A stretch of 64,000 bases of DNA, taken from the NCBI GenBank assembly GCA_003133325.1, contig PKXA01000024.1, forward strand, positions 62,001 through 126,000. The letters are read 5' to 3'. Below are positions 9,145-18,306 of the stretch, in pieces (positions within the stretch are counted from its first letter, which is position 1; each line of letters opens with the position of its first letter). The position numbers and the translations under genes were made by a program. Origin of the DNA: Acidimicrobiaceae bacterium. GTDB taxonomy: Bacteria; Actinomycetota; Acidimicrobiia; Acidimicrobiales; RAAP-2. Under the pieces are notes generated by a model. That model did not search any database. It was not told where the DNA came from and saw only the letters and a list, made by a program, of their open reading frames with translations.

Positions 9145-11865
9145 GTGGCACGAGGAAAGCTACGGCTGTATCTCGGCGCTGCTCCTGGTGTCGGCAAGAC
9201 CTACGCCATGCTCAATGAGGGGTGGCGCCGGAAGGAACGTGGCACCGATGTGGTGATCGGCTGGGTCCAAGGGCACGGCCGTCCTCAGACTGATGCGCAG
9301 ATTCGGGATCTGACCGAATTTCCCCGGCTGACCACCGAGTACCGGGGTCAGACCTTCGAGGAGATGGACCTGGATGGCCTGCTCGAGCGCCATCCCGAGC
9401 TGGTCCTGGTCGACGAGTTGGCCCATACCGATGTGCCCGGGTCGAAGAATGCCAAGCGGTGGCAGGACGTCGAAGAGCTACTTGAAGCCGGCATCAACGT
9501 CATCTCCACCGTCAACCTCCAGCACCTCGAGTCGCTCAACGATGTCGTCGAGCGGATCACCGGTGTCGCCCAACAGGAGACGGTTCCCGACCGCGTGGTG
9601 AGGGCTGCTGACCAACTGGAGTTGGTCGACATGGCCCCCGAGGCCCTCCAGAGGCGGTTGGCCCATGGAAACGTCTATCCCCCCGAACGCATCGATGCCG
9701 CACTGGCGAACTACTTCCGGACCGGGAACCTCACCGCGCTCCGAGAGCTGACCTTGTTGTGGGTTGCCGACCGGGTCGACGAAGAGCTCAGCGCCTACCG
9801 CGAACGCCACGGCATCGCCGGACAGTGGGAGACCAAGGAGAGGGTGGTGGTCTCCCTGACCGGCGCCGGCGGCAGTGCGGTCCTCATCCGCCGCGCAGCG
9901 CGCATGGCCATGCGGACCAATGCCGAACTGGTCGGCGTCCACGTACGCACCGACGACGGATTGTCCGGCGAGGGCTCGAGCGGGCTGGGCCACAACCGGG
10001 CGTTGCTCGACGATCTGGGCGGGCGTTACGTCGAAGTGGTCGGCGCCGACGTTGCCCCTGCCCTGGTGCAGGTGGCCCGAGCCGAAAACGCCACCCAGCT
10101 GGTATTGGGGGCCACCCATCGCAACCGGCTGACCGAGTTCCTCCGTGGCTCGGTTATCAACTCGGTCATCCGGGTGGCCGGCGGTGCACTCGACATCCAT
10201 GTCATCGCCACCGACGCCGATGTGGACGGAGAGACCGACCAGGCAGAGGGTCGGCTCCGGCATGACGGCGGCGCCAAAGCGGACGGCAACAGGGCCAAAC
10301 GTCACAGGAGCGGACTGCTCTCCCCGCTTTCGGTTCGCCGGCGGTTCGCCGCACTTGCTATCGGCATCATCGGGTTCCCATTGCTCACCCTGGTGCTGGT
10401 CGCCAGCGGCGCCCACGTTGACCTGGCCACCGCCTTGAGCACCTACCTGGTGCTGGTCGTCGTGGTGGCGGCCACCGGCGGAGTATGGCCGGCGATGCTG
10501 GCGGCGTTGGCCGGCTTCCTCCTCTCCAACTACTACTTCGCACCGCCCGTCCATACCTTCACCATCGCCGATACGCGGGATGTGACGGCGCTGATCATGT
10601 TTCTGGTCACGGCCGGAGTGGTCAGCGTGCTGGTGGATGTCGCGGCCCGAAGGAGCGCCACCGCCATCCAGGCCCGGGCCGACGCTCGGATGCTGGCCCG
10701 GGTGGCCGGGCGGATGGTCGCCCCCGAAGGCAACCCCCTGCCGGCACTGCTCGAGGAGCTACTGGTCGCATTCCGCCTCGAAGCGGCCGCCATCCTGCGA
10801 TCCGACCCTGAGCACGCCGCCCCCCCCGCCACTTCGGGAGGGGACGAGATCACATCGGGAATGTGGTCGACCGTGGTGGCCGCCGGCCCACAACCACCCC
10901 TGGCCCCCAAGGAAGCCACCGTGGTCCTGCCGCTCACCGACCGGGAGCTCCTGGCCCTCCGGGGCCCAGGGCTCACCGCCGAGGACCGGGACATCCTCGC
11001 CGCCTTCGCCGCCCAACTGGCGACGGTGCTCGAGAGCGACCGGCTCCATGCCGAAGCTGCCGGAGCGGACTCCTTGGCCCGGGCAAATCAGCTCCGGTCC
11101 GCGCTGCTGGCCGCAGTGAGCCACGACCTCCGGACGCCATTGTCGGCCATCAAAGCGGCCTCCTCGAGCCTCCTCTCGGACCAACTCGCCTTCGGGCCCG
11201 AGGAGACTCGCATCCTCCTCCAGACCATTGACGACGAATCGGACCGGCTGAGCACCCTGGTCGAGAACCTGCTCGACATGAGCCGGCTCGAGACCGGCTC
11301 GATGGATGTGCTCCATGAGTCCACCGATGTCAATGAGCTGATCGCCGCCGCCGTCGGAAGCCTGGGGCCTCGTGGCACCGAGGTCACCGTCGAGATCCCC
11401 GCCTCTCTTCCCCGTGTCCGCACCGACCCCGTCCTGCTCGAGCGGGCGGTGGCCAATCTGGTCGACAATTCCCTGATCCATGCCCGGGGAAGGGGGCTGC
11501 GCGTCGAGGCCGGACCGGTAGCCGGTCGGGTGGACATCCGGGTCATCGACCGGGGGCCGGGGATCCGTCGCGAGGATCGGGACCTGGTGTTCCGACCGTT
11601 TCAGCGCCTGGGGGACTCCGAAAACCGGGTCGGTGTCGGTCTGGGCCTCGCCGTGGCCCGGGGATTCGTGGAGGCGGTCGGCGCAGAACTCGACATCGAG
11701 GACACCCCGGGGGGCGGCTGCACGATGGTCATACGCATCCCGGTCACCGGTCAAGTGGACGAGTCCTCTCCCGTGCCGGCCACCGAGCTCTCTCCCGCAT
11801 CACCTGACGACGTCGGCACAGCGTCGGCCACCAAAGACGGGTCGCGGGCAGGGTCGCCACCATGA
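9145..11865 (+). CDS. kdpD: KdpD, K+-sensing histidine kinase
   Basis: 906 residues from GTG 9145, 37 bp after kdpC. Domains in order: N-terminal KdpD domain with Walker A GAAPGVGKT (about 10-18) and LVDELAHTDVPGSKN; a universal-stress-like domain (about 230-360); four membrane helices of DUF4118 (about 400-500) including YYFAPPVHTFTI; a GAF-like region; HisKA with His660 in AAVSHDLRTPLSAIKA; and HATPase with NLVDNSL, DRGPGI and GVGLGLAVA. It senses low K+ or ionic strength and phosphorylates KdpE. The last 40 residues are a low-complexity tail. Confidence 0.97.
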   Translation: MARGKLRLYLGAAPGVGKTYAMLNEGWRRKERGTDVVIGWVQGHGRPQTDAQIRDLTEFPRLTTEYRGQTFEEMDLDGLLERHPELVLVDELAHTDVPGSKNAKRWQDVEELLEAGINVISTVNLQHLESLNDVVERITGVAQQETVPDRVVRAADQLELVDMAPEALQRRLAHGNVYPPERIDAALANYFRTGNLTALRELTLLWVADRVDEELSAYRERHGIAGQWETKERVVVSLTGAGGSAVLIRRAARMAMRTNAELVGVHVRTDDGLSGEGSSGLGHNRALLDDLGGRYVEVVGADVAPALVQVARAENATQLVLGATHRNRLTEFLRGSVINSVIRVAGGALDIHVIATDADVDGETDQAEGRLRHDGGAKADGNRAKRHRSGLLSPLSVRRRFAALAIGIIGFPLLTLVLVASGAHVDLATALSTYLVLVVVVAATGGVWPAMLAALAGFLLSNYYFAPPVHTFTIADTRDVTALIMFLVTAGVVSVLVDVAARRSATAIQARADARMLARVAGRMVAPEGNPLPALLEELLVAFRLEAAAILRSDPEHAAPPATSGGDEITSGMWSTVVAAGPQPPLAPKEATVVLPLTDRELLALRGPGLTAEDRDILAAFAAQLATVLESDRLHAEAAGADSLARANQLRSALLAAVSHDLRTPLSAIKAASSSLLSDQLAFGPEETRILLQTIDDESDRLSTLVENLLDMSRLETGSMDVLHESTDVNELIAAAVGSLGPRGTEVTVEIPASLPRVRTDPVLLERAVANLVDNSLIHARGRGLRVEAGPVAGRVDIRVIDRGPGIRREDRDLVFRPFQRLGDSENRVGVGLGLAVARGFVEAVGAELDIEDTPGGGCTMVIRIPVTGQVDESSPVPATELSPASPDDVGTASATKDGSRAGSPP

Positions 11866-12590
11866 GCCTTCCGTCCCCCGGGTCAGGCGGTGACGACACC
11901 CTGTCGGGCGAGTTCGGTGCCAAGGTGCTGGTCATCGACGACGACGCCTCACTGCTGCGGGCCCTGACCATCAGCCTCACCGCCCGGGGTTACGAAGTGG
12001 TGGGGGCGCGCACCGGTGAGCAGGGGCTCGACCAGGCTGCCCACCGGCATCCCGACGTCGTCCTGCTCGACCTGGGACTGCCGGGGATAGACGGCGTCGA
12101 GGTGATCCGGGGCATTCGGGGATGGAGCTCGATGCCGATCATCGTCCTGTCCGCCCGCCACCAGAGCATCAGCAAGGTGCAGGCCCTCGACCTCGGGGCC
12201 GACGACTACATCACCAAGCCGTTCGGGATGGACGAGCTCCTGGCCCGGCTCCGTGTTGTCCTTCGCAGGCCCACCGCCGGATCTGAGCAGCCGCGAGTAG
12301 AGGCCGAGGGCTTCACCGTGGACCTGGCCGCCAAGCGAGTGACCCGCAACGGCGTCGATGTGCACCTCACCCCCAAGGAGTGGGACATGGTCGAAGTGTT
12401 GGTCCGCAACCCCGGTCGGTTGGTTTCCCAACGCCAGCTGCTCCACGACGTGTGGGGCCCCGAGTACGAGACGGAAACGGAGTATCTGCGCGTGCTGGTG
12501 GGCCGGGTGCGCCGGAAGCTCGAGGTGGACCACTCCCGCCCCAGGCACTTCCACACCGAGCCGGGCATGGGGTACCGCTTCGAACCCTGA
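11862..12590 (+). CDS. kdpE: KdpE, OmpR-family response regulator
   Basis: 242 residues. Receiver domain at about 18-130 with the acidic pair in VIDDDASLL, phosphoacceptor Asp70 in VLLDLGLPG, switch residue in VLSAR and Lys in YITKPFGMDELLARLRV. The C-terminal winged helix (about 145-240) has HLTPKEWDMVEVL and the recognition part EYLRVLVGRVRRKLE. It overlaps kdpD by ATGA at 11862-11865, so the two are co-translated. It should activate kdp transcription; I could not pick out its operator with confidence. Confidence 0.96.
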   Translation: MSLPSPGSGGDDTLSGEFGAKVLVIDDDASLLRALTISLTARGYEVVGARTGEQGLDQAAHRHPDVVLLDLGLPGIDGVEVIRGIRGWSSMPIIVLSARHQSISKVQALDLGADDYITKPFGMDELLARLRVVLRRPTAGSEQPRVEAEGFTVDLAAKRVTRNGVDVHLTPKEWDMVEVLVRNPGRLVSQRQLLHDVWGPEYETETEYLRVLVGRVRRKLEVDHSRPRHFHTEPGMGYRFEP

Positions 12591-12639
12591 AGCGCCACAG
12601 CCATCAACCATGTGAGCGTCTCTCTTGCTCGATCCGTCG

Positions 12640-12910
12640 GGCCAGCTGACCAACGGACGGCTGGGTGGGGGAGTGGGTCACTCAGCGGGCCCTCGATCTG
12701 AGCTGCACCTCTGGCTGAAAAAGGCCACCCGACCGGGTTGTTGGTCCGGGGCCGAGATGCCAAGTTCACCGCCGGCTCGAAACGGTCCTCAACGAATCCA
12801 TCGACCACGTCAACGAACATCCCTCGTATCGATCACTTCGCCAGCAGACGCCGCACGCCGCGGGGATGAGCCACTGCGGACCAGCGATCCGGATCCGACC
12901 CAACGCCGAC
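12640..12910 (+). pseudogene. Integrase-core transposase relic, copy 2 (right of kdp)
   Basis: Shifting frames show WVTQRALDLS, then GLLVRGRDAKFTAGS (usual form FLIRDRDAKFT), then VLNESIDHVNEHPSYRSLRQ (usual form VLNEYIDHYNEHRPHRSLGQ) and a tail AAGMSHCGPAIRI. Stops and frameshifts separate them. Nucleotide stretches near 12665-12735 and 12865-12900 resemble 3023-3090 and 3155-3195 in copy 1, so both come from one IS type, each with a different internal deletion. Confidence 0.7.
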
Positions 12911-13015
12911 GGAGCGACAGGCTCGACGGTCACGTTGCCGAATATTGGCTCGTGGCATGAGCCGATCGGATGGGATACTGGGAACCCACAGGCTGCGCCA
13001 GGCACGGTGGGTACC

Positions 13016-14821
13016 ATGGGCCAGATGGCCAGGACCTGGAAAGCGCCCAACGGCTCCGCAGAGCCTGCCGGGACGTCAAGCCCGACAGGTGGCGCTTCGT
13101 ACCGCGGTCGTGGACGACACTGGGCCATCTTGTCGGTGCTGTGCATCACCTTGTTGCTCATCAGTGTCGACAACTCCATCTTGAACGTGGCGCTCCCGTC
13201 GATCGTTCGAGGCCTCAATGCCACCTCCAGCCAGCTGCAATGGATCGTCGACGCCTACGCGGTTGTCTTTGCCGGCCTGCTGCTGTCCCTCGGGGCACTG
13301 GGCGACCGGGTCGGGCGGAAGTGGGTGTTTATGGCCGGCCTGGCCGCGTTCGCCGGCGGCTCTGCGTTCTCCGCCTGGTCCGGGTCCCCGGACCGCCTCA
13401 TCATCGCCCGGGCCTGCATGGGTGTCGGCGCTGCCGCGATCATGCCGTCGACCCTATCCATCCTGACCAACGTCTTCACGACCGACCGGGACCGGGCCCG
13501 GGCCATCGGCATCTGGTCGGGCACGGCCGGGCTTGGGGTGGCGATCGGGCCGGTCCTCGGCGGCTTCCTGCTCGACCACTACTGGTGGGGATCGGTCTTC
13601 CTGATCAACGTCCCCATCGCCATCGCCGGCCTCGTCGCCACATTCTGGCTCGTCCCCAACTCCCGCAGCCCGCTGTCCAAACGCGCCGACCCGCTCGGCG
13701 CGCTGCTGTCCATGGCCGGGCTGGGGCTGCTGCTATGGGCGATCATTGAGGCCCCCAACCGAACGTGGACGTCGCCACTGACCCTCGGCGCGCTGGGCGG
13801 CGGCGCCGGCGCCATCGTCGCCTTCGTGCTGTGGGAGCGGCGCAGCGAGCACCCCATGCTGCCACTGCGGTTCTTCCGCAACCGTCGCTTCAGCGCCGCC
13901 ATCGCCTCGCTGGCCCTCGTGCTCTTCGCCCTGCTGGGCATGTTCTTCCTGATGACCCAGTACCTCCAGTTCTCGCTGGGCTTCAGCCCCCTGCAGACCG
14001 GCCTGCGGGTCGCCCCCATTGCCCTGCTGCTATTGGTGGCCGCGCCCCTCTCGGTGCTGCTGGCCCGCTCCCGCTGGCTGGGCACCAAGCCGGTCGTCGT
14101 CACCGGCATGCTGCTCATCGCCGTCGCCCTCGGCCTGTTGTCGCACACCAGCATGCACAGCACCTACGCCGACCTGGTGCCCGCTCTCGTCCTCATCGGT
14201 ATCGGTGTCGGCCTCGCCATGGCACCGTCCACCGAGTCGGTTATGGGCTCGATCCCGACCGCAGAGGCCGGGGTCGGCTCGGCCACCAACGACACCGCGT
14301 TGCAGATCGGCGGTGCGCTCGGGGTCGGCGTGCTCGGGACAGTGCTCAACGCGCACTATCGCTCCCAGATGAGCTCCCTCTTGGCCGGATCTCGGATCCC
14401 CGAGGACATCCGACACCTGGTCCTCGGGTCGCTGGGTGGTGCCCAGGCGGTGGCGCAACACGTGCCCGGACCCACCGGCCAGGCCCTGTCCTCGGCGGCC
14501 CGCGCTTCGTTCGTGAGCGGAATGGATCAGGCTCTCACCGTGGCCGCCGTGGTCGTGGGCGTCGCCAGCTTCGTGGTGCTGGTTGTCCTGCCCAACCGGG
14601 GCACGCCGCACGACACGACGGACACCGCCGACCGGCCTCGGCCATCTCCGGGCACGACGAAGCGTGAGGGATCCCGTAGAGTCCGGAAACTGCATCCCAA
14701 TCCCGGCCAGAATAAACAAGTCGACCGCACTTTGGATTGCCGTCCACATCCCGCTTCCGTGCAACCGGACGGAGAGAAGATCAGGCCGTTCCTACCTGCG
14801 GTGGGATTCAGGGAGACCTGA
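13016..14821 (+). CDS. MFS transporter, DHA2 (EmrB/QacA-like) family
   Basis: 601 residues from ATG 13016. About 14 membrane helices are predicted by eye, starting ILSVLCITLLLISVDNSILN. The DHA family motif A is LGDRVGRKWVF and motif C-like text is GTAGLGVAIGPVLGGFLLDH. Drug:H+ antiporters of this family export hydrophobic compounds. Another in-frame ATG lies at 13025. The last 75 residues after the final helix are Arg/Pro/Thr rich and may be read-through beyond an original stop. It stands alone, between the transposase relic and a gene pair on the opposite strand. Confidence 0.88.
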   Translation: MGQMARTWKAPNGSAEPAGTSSPTGGASYRGRGRHWAILSVLCITLLLISVDNSILNVALPSIVRGLNATSSQLQWIVDAYAVVFAGLLLSLGALGDRVGRKWVFMAGLAAFAGGSAFSAWSGSPDRLIIARACMGVGAAAIMPSTLSILTNVFTTDRDRARAIGIWSGTAGLGVAIGPVLGGFLLDHYWWGSVFLINVPIAIAGLVATFWLVPNSRSPLSKRADPLGALLSMAGLGLLLWAIIEAPNRTWTSPLTLGALGGGAGAIVAFVLWERRSEHPMLPLRFFRNRRFSAAIASLALVLFALLGMFFLMTQYLQFSLGFSPLQTGLRVAPIALLLLVAAPLSVLLARSRWLGTKPVVVTGMLLIAVALGLLSHTSMHSTYADLVPALVLIGIGVGLAMAPSTESVMGSIPTAEAGVGSATNDTALQIGGALGVGVLGTVLNAHYRSQMSSLLAGSRIPEDIRHLVLGSLGGAQAVAQHVPGPTGQALSSAARASFVSGMDQALTVAAVVVGVASFVVLVVLPNRGTPHDTTDTADRPRPSPGTTKREGSRRVRKLHPNPGQNKQVDRTLDCRPHPASVQPDGEKIRPFLPAVGFRET

Positions 14822-14990
14822 GGTGAAAAGTCAGTGACTCCCGGCACGGATGTTGGTGAATTCATGGATCTGCTGACTGTTGGCGCTCGTGCGGAAGGAC
14901 ATGTCCAATCGGCCCGAGCGTCAGCATCGGGAGTGCGAAACAGCGCCGGATGAAGTCGGTTCCGGTGCCGCCCGGCACGCCTGCCTCGGT

Positions 14991-15020
14991 CACGGAACGG
15001 AACGGCACGGCACGGAACGG
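14991..15020 (+). repeat. Short tandem repeat, six (A/C)ACGG units
   Basis: Six 5-bp units (cacgg, aacgg, aacgg, cacgg, cacgg, aacgg) lie just beyond the 3' end of the acetoacetate decarboxylase-like gene. No function is evident; slippage-prone. Confidence 0.7.
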
Positions 15021-15039
15021 CAGCGACCGGGTATTCCGC

Positions 15040-15840
15040 CTACGCAGGGGTGCCTGCCGGTTCGGCCTCCTGCGCCGTCGCAGCCACCACCGTCTCGGAC
15101 CAGACGCACTTGCCCGCGGTGAGGCGCATGTCGAACTCGAGGTAGGCGGCGGCCACGAGCGTGTCCACCTCCAGGCGATGGACGGGGTCCACTGCGGAGC
15201 GGGCCGGATAGGTGACCGAACCGGGACCGGTGAACCGTAGGTCGTCCCCGAAGGCGTCCTTCCGAACAGCAAGGTCACAGTTCCACTGGATGAGCTCGTG
15301 GACCTGTGTCGCCCCTGGCGGCCCCGGAAGGTGGCGCAGCGAGTAGAACGGGGTGCCCGAAGGCAGGAAGGCATCGAGGATCTCGGCGGGCAGCCGCTCG
15401 ACCGGCGAGACGATGACGCTGGCCAGCGTGCAGTCGGACGGGCGCGCGAGGGTGCCGACCACCGCTTCTGGCCGGACCCGCACGTCGATGGCCGCCAACT
15501 TCTTCGGAGCGCCCAGAACCTCGCGGCCGGCCGCCATCGCGGCGTCGTCGGTCACGTAGATGTAGGGGACGTAGAGGCCGTTGACCCCGTCATCGTCCAC
15601 CACCCGTAAGAGGGAGACGAACTCGCCGTAGGGACCGAGCGTGCTGGCGCCGTAGTCGGCAACGAGGACAGCGCCGAGCGCAGGGGAGTCGAGGTGGAGG
15701 CCGCGCGGGACGAGGTCGGCCACGTCGCCGCCCACGGTGAATCCGGCCATGACGGCTCGGCAGCCCCAATACTCGACCCCCCGCTCCGAGTCCATGTGGA
15801 ACAGGGGTGCATCCATCGGCGTGCTCTTCATGGTCACCAT
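15040..15840 (-). CDS. Acetoacetate decarboxylase-like protein
   Basis: 266 residues. The family core is visible: YGPYGEF-like LGPYGEFVSLLRV (about 69-81), YVPYIYVTDDAAMAAGREVLG and the lysine pair of the active site in GAPKKLA (Lys113/Lys114), where one lysine forms the Schiff base in acetoacetate decarboxylases. Many relatives act on other beta-keto or related acids, so the substrate is open. Its start (ATG 15840) overlaps the stop of the acyl-CoA dehydrogenase; ATG 15831 is an alternative. The pairing suggests a fatty- or keto-acid catabolic step. Confidence 0.82.
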   Translation of the reverse strand: MVTMKSTPMDAPLFHMDSERGVEYWGCRAVMAGFTVGGDVADLVPRGLHLDSPALGAVLVADYGASTLGPYGEFVSLLRVVDDDGVNGLYVPYIYVTDDAAMAAGREVLGAPKKLAAIDVRVRPEAVVGTLARPSDCTLASVIVSPVERLPAEILDAFLPSGTPFYSLRHLPGPPGATQVHELIQWNCDLAVRKDAFGDDLRFTGPGSVTYPARSAVDPVHRLEVDTLVAAAYLEFDMRLTAGKCVWSETVVAATAQEAEPAGTPA

Positions 15841-17153
15841 GTCGCCATCATCTCCTCGAGGTCGTAGGTTTCGTGCTCGTAGTTCTGGATCAGGTCGCGG
15901 GCGGCGTCGAGGGCCAGCACCTCGAGTGTCCCGTCCTCGATCAGCAGGCTCCGGGCGTCGCGGAAGAGCTTCTCGATCAGCGAGTCGCGGCTCAACCCCT
16001 GGGCGCCGAATACCTGTAGAGCGTCATGGGCGACCTCGTAGGCCGCCCGCTTGGCGTACACCTGCGCGGCGCGGGCGTGGCGGGGCGACGCCCCGAGGGC
16101 CCCAGGGGACGACCCGGGGACGTTCGCCTGCGTGTGGGCCAGTGCGGCGCGGGAGTAGGCGCGTGCCGTCTCCACGCGCTCGAACATGGCGTACAGGGTG
16201 AGCTGGATGTTCTTGTGGCGAGTGATGGGGCCGCCGCCCTGGATGCGCTGGCGGGCATGGTGGAGTGCCTCCTCGAACGCGGCACGGGCCACGCCGACGG
16301 CAACATTGGAGATGACCGAGCTCGTCAGGCACAGCAGCTGGTCCCCGAAGACCGGGTAGAAGGGCCCAGGCGGAACGAGCACATTGCGTTCCGGCACGAA
16401 GACCTCGTCGAAGAACAACTCACCCTGGGGATCGTCCCGCACTCCGAGCATGTCGGCGGGAGCACCTCGCCGCACCCCCGGATCGTCGAGGGCGACGACG
16501 GCGAACAGGCTGTGGGACAAGTCTCCGTCGCGGCCGGCCTGGGCGTGGACGGCCGCATGGGTGGCAATCGGGCCCGAGCTCACCCACGCCGACTTCTGGC
16601 CCCGTAGCACCCAGCCGCCATCACCCGGCTCGGCTACCAGCTGGGCCCGGCCGTAGCTCCGGGCATCCCCGTCGCGCTGCCCGATGAAGTCGCTCCCGTG
16701 ATCCGGCTCGGTGATGGCCCAGCACCCGTGGAAGGCACCCGTCTCGTCCTCGACCCACGGCACCATGAGCTCGGCCTGCAGCTCCGGGCTCCCGAACCGG
16801 GACATGGTGATCACCGGGAGCATGTCGACCAAGAAGGCGGTTGCCAGCCCGAGGCTTCCCCAGCCCAGCTCCTCGAGGACCACGGACTGGGCGAGCGGAG
16901 AGAGCGGTTCCTCCGGGCCACCCGCCTCCGCGGGCAGGAAGAACCGGTGATAACCGAGGGACTTCAATGTTGCCATCGTCGTGAAGAAGGGGGAGCCGGG
17001 AGCGATCCGCTGCGCCGGGGTCATCCGGTCGAGGACCCACGCCGCCGGCCGGAGCACCTCCACCGCGATCCGGTGCGCCTGCTCTCGCAGCACCAGCTCG
17101 TCCTCCCCCAGCCCCGCCAGGTCGAGGAACAGGCCGCCGTTCTCGTGTCCCAT
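15834..17153 (-). CDS. Acyl-CoA dehydrogenase family protein
   Basis: 439 residues with the three-part acyl-CoA dehydrogenase layout: helical N-terminus (residues 1-130), beta domain with WAITEPDHGSDF and the FFDEVFVPERNVL strand (about 145-260), and a C-terminal helical domain with ARQRIQGGGPITRHKNIQ, YEVAHDALQVFGAQGLSRDS and the end IEDGTLEVLALDAAR. These FAD enzymes introduce a double bond in acyl-CoA thioesters. The catalytic glutamate seems to be in the IEDGTLEV region, which differs from the common YEGTSEIQ, so a divergent substrate is likely. First gene of a two-gene operon. Confidence 0.88.
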   Translation of the reverse strand: MGHENGGLFLDLAGLGEDELVLREQAHRIAVEVLRPAAWVLDRMTPAQRIAPGSPFFTTMATLKSLGYHRFFLPAEAGGPEEPLSPLAQSVVLEELGWGSLGLATAFLVDMLPVITMSRFGSPELQAELMVPWVEDETGAFHGCWAITEPDHGSDFIGQRDGDARSYGRAQLVAEPGDGGWVLRGQKSAWVSSGPIATHAAVHAQAGRDGDLSHSLFAVVALDDPGVRRGAPADMLGVRDDPQGELFFDEVFVPERNVLVPPGPFYPVFGDQLLCLTSSVISNVAVGVARAAFEEALHHARQRIQGGGPITRHKNIQLTLYAMFERVETARAYSRAALAHTQANVPGSSPGALGASPRHARAAQVYAKRAAYEVAHDALQVFGAQGLSRDSLIEKLFRDARSLLIEDGTLEVLALDAARDLIQNYEHETYDLEEMMATW

Positions 17154-17465
17154 AGGGAGAACCTACGCCGCCCGAACTCGATCTCCTAGGGTCCAAAGTC
17201 CCGAACCTCCGGCCCACGGTGTGGCCGAGGGACGAGGGTCAGAACCTGCCCGAACCCTCACGAGGCGAGACCCAACCAGGGGCCACATCACTTGGGCCAG
17301 CTCGTGGCGGTCAAGGCAGGTTCGAATCTCATCGTCTGCTTCCAAGGAACACCGAGTCAGTCCCAACCAAGCAGTGGTGGCTGTGTTGCAAGGCCACGTA
17401 GGGACGATCGTTCAGACGAATCGTCCTTCTGTCGCCACCACCGCCAACCTTCAGTGGATTGATGC
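17154..17465. other. Intergenic gap between divergent-ended operons
   Basis: No gene is seen. A tRNA-like T-arm string (aggttcgaatc, followed by tctgcttcca) occurs near 17320-17350, but it lacks a paired acceptor and D arm; it may be a decayed tRNA end. Confidence 0.4.
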
Positions 17466-18299
17466 TCATGCGTCACGCCGGACCAGAAGCAATCCACCGA
17501 TACCGAGCACGGCCGCCGCATACCCACACAAGACGGCAAGTCCGACCCAAGGACTGAGACTGGGGACGGCCCCTGCTTGAAGGTGCGTGTTGACGCTGGT
17601 CATCGCGTTTCCGATGGTGGCCGGCTCAAATTTGCCGATCACGTTCCGTATGGACGAGGGAAGCGCTTGAGTGATGAGCGGGAAGATGAGCAGGACGCCG
17701 ACGAAGGCGGAAATGGCCCCTGCGGTGTGGCGGATGATTGAGGCCAGGCCAAGAGCAAAGAGTCCCAATACCGCCAGGTAGAGGCCCCCACCGGCAACGG
17801 CTCGTAGGACACCGGGTTGGCCGAGCATCGCGTGCGGAGCCGAGCCGCTGAGGATCGTCTGTCCGATGAAGAAAGCACCGAATGACACAATCTCTCCCAT
17901 AATCAGGGCGACCGCGGTGAATACCGCCGCTTTGGCGGCCAAGAAGAGCGGTCGATTTGGTACGGCGGCAAGGGTCGCCCGGATGGTTCCCGTCCCATAC
18001 TCCGCGCTGATGACCAGCACGCCCAGTATCCCGATTGCCAACTGGCCGAACAACAAGCCAGCGAGACTCAAGTTGGTGGGGTCGAAGGTGAGTCGGTCAG
18101 AAAGCGAGGCATTGGCCCATCGGCTTGCCTCGGTTGACGTCGCGAGGACACCGATACCGATCGTGATGACTATGGTGGCCACGAGAGTCCAGGTGGTGGA
18201 CCGGACGCTGCGTATCTTGGTCCATTCGGATCGCAACACTCCGGCCAGCCGGTAATGCGGCCCGGTCGGCGCCGGGATTGTTGAAGTGATGAGGGTCAT
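17466..18299 (-). CDS. ABC-2 type transporter permease
   Basis: 277 residues with about six membrane helices (VATIVITIGIGVL; LSLAGLLFGQLAIGILGVLV; VFTAVALIMGEIVSFGAFF; GGGLYLAVLGLFALGLASII; ISAFVGVLLIFPLITQAL; VGLAVLCGYAAAVLGIGGLL). The motif ISAEYGTGTIRATLAAVPNR after helix 2 is typical of BcrB-like ABC-2 permeases that move lipids or antimicrobial peptides. It begins 7 bp after the ATP-binding gene. With the divergent two-component system this is the usual layout of a cell-envelope stress or antibiotic-resistance exporter. Confidence 0.88.
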   Translation of the reverse strand: MTLITSTIPAPTGPHYRLAGVLRSEWTKIRSVRSTTWTLVATIVITIGIGVLATSTEASRWANASLSDRLTFDPTNLSLAGLLFGQLAIGILGVLVISAEYGTGTIRATLAAVPNRPLFLAAKAAVFTAVALIMGEIVSFGAFFIGQTILSGSAPHAMLGQPGVLRAVAGGGLYLAVLGLFALGLASIIRHTAGAISAFVGVLLIFPLITQALPSSIRNVIGKFEPATIGNAMTSVNTHLQAGAVPSLSPWVGLAVLCGYAAAVLGIGGLLLVRRDA

Positions 18300-18306
18300 T
18301 GGTCGC

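Noticed and set aside
12866-13015. Longer MFS N-terminus from 12866
   Set aside because: These codons read the transposase relic in another frame and have no transporter sequence.
17311-17350. tRNA-like T-arm and acceptor end (aggttcgaatc...tctgcttcca)
   Set aside because: The T stem pairs badly and no matching 5' acceptor, D arm or anticodon arm lies upstream; at most a decayed tRNA end.
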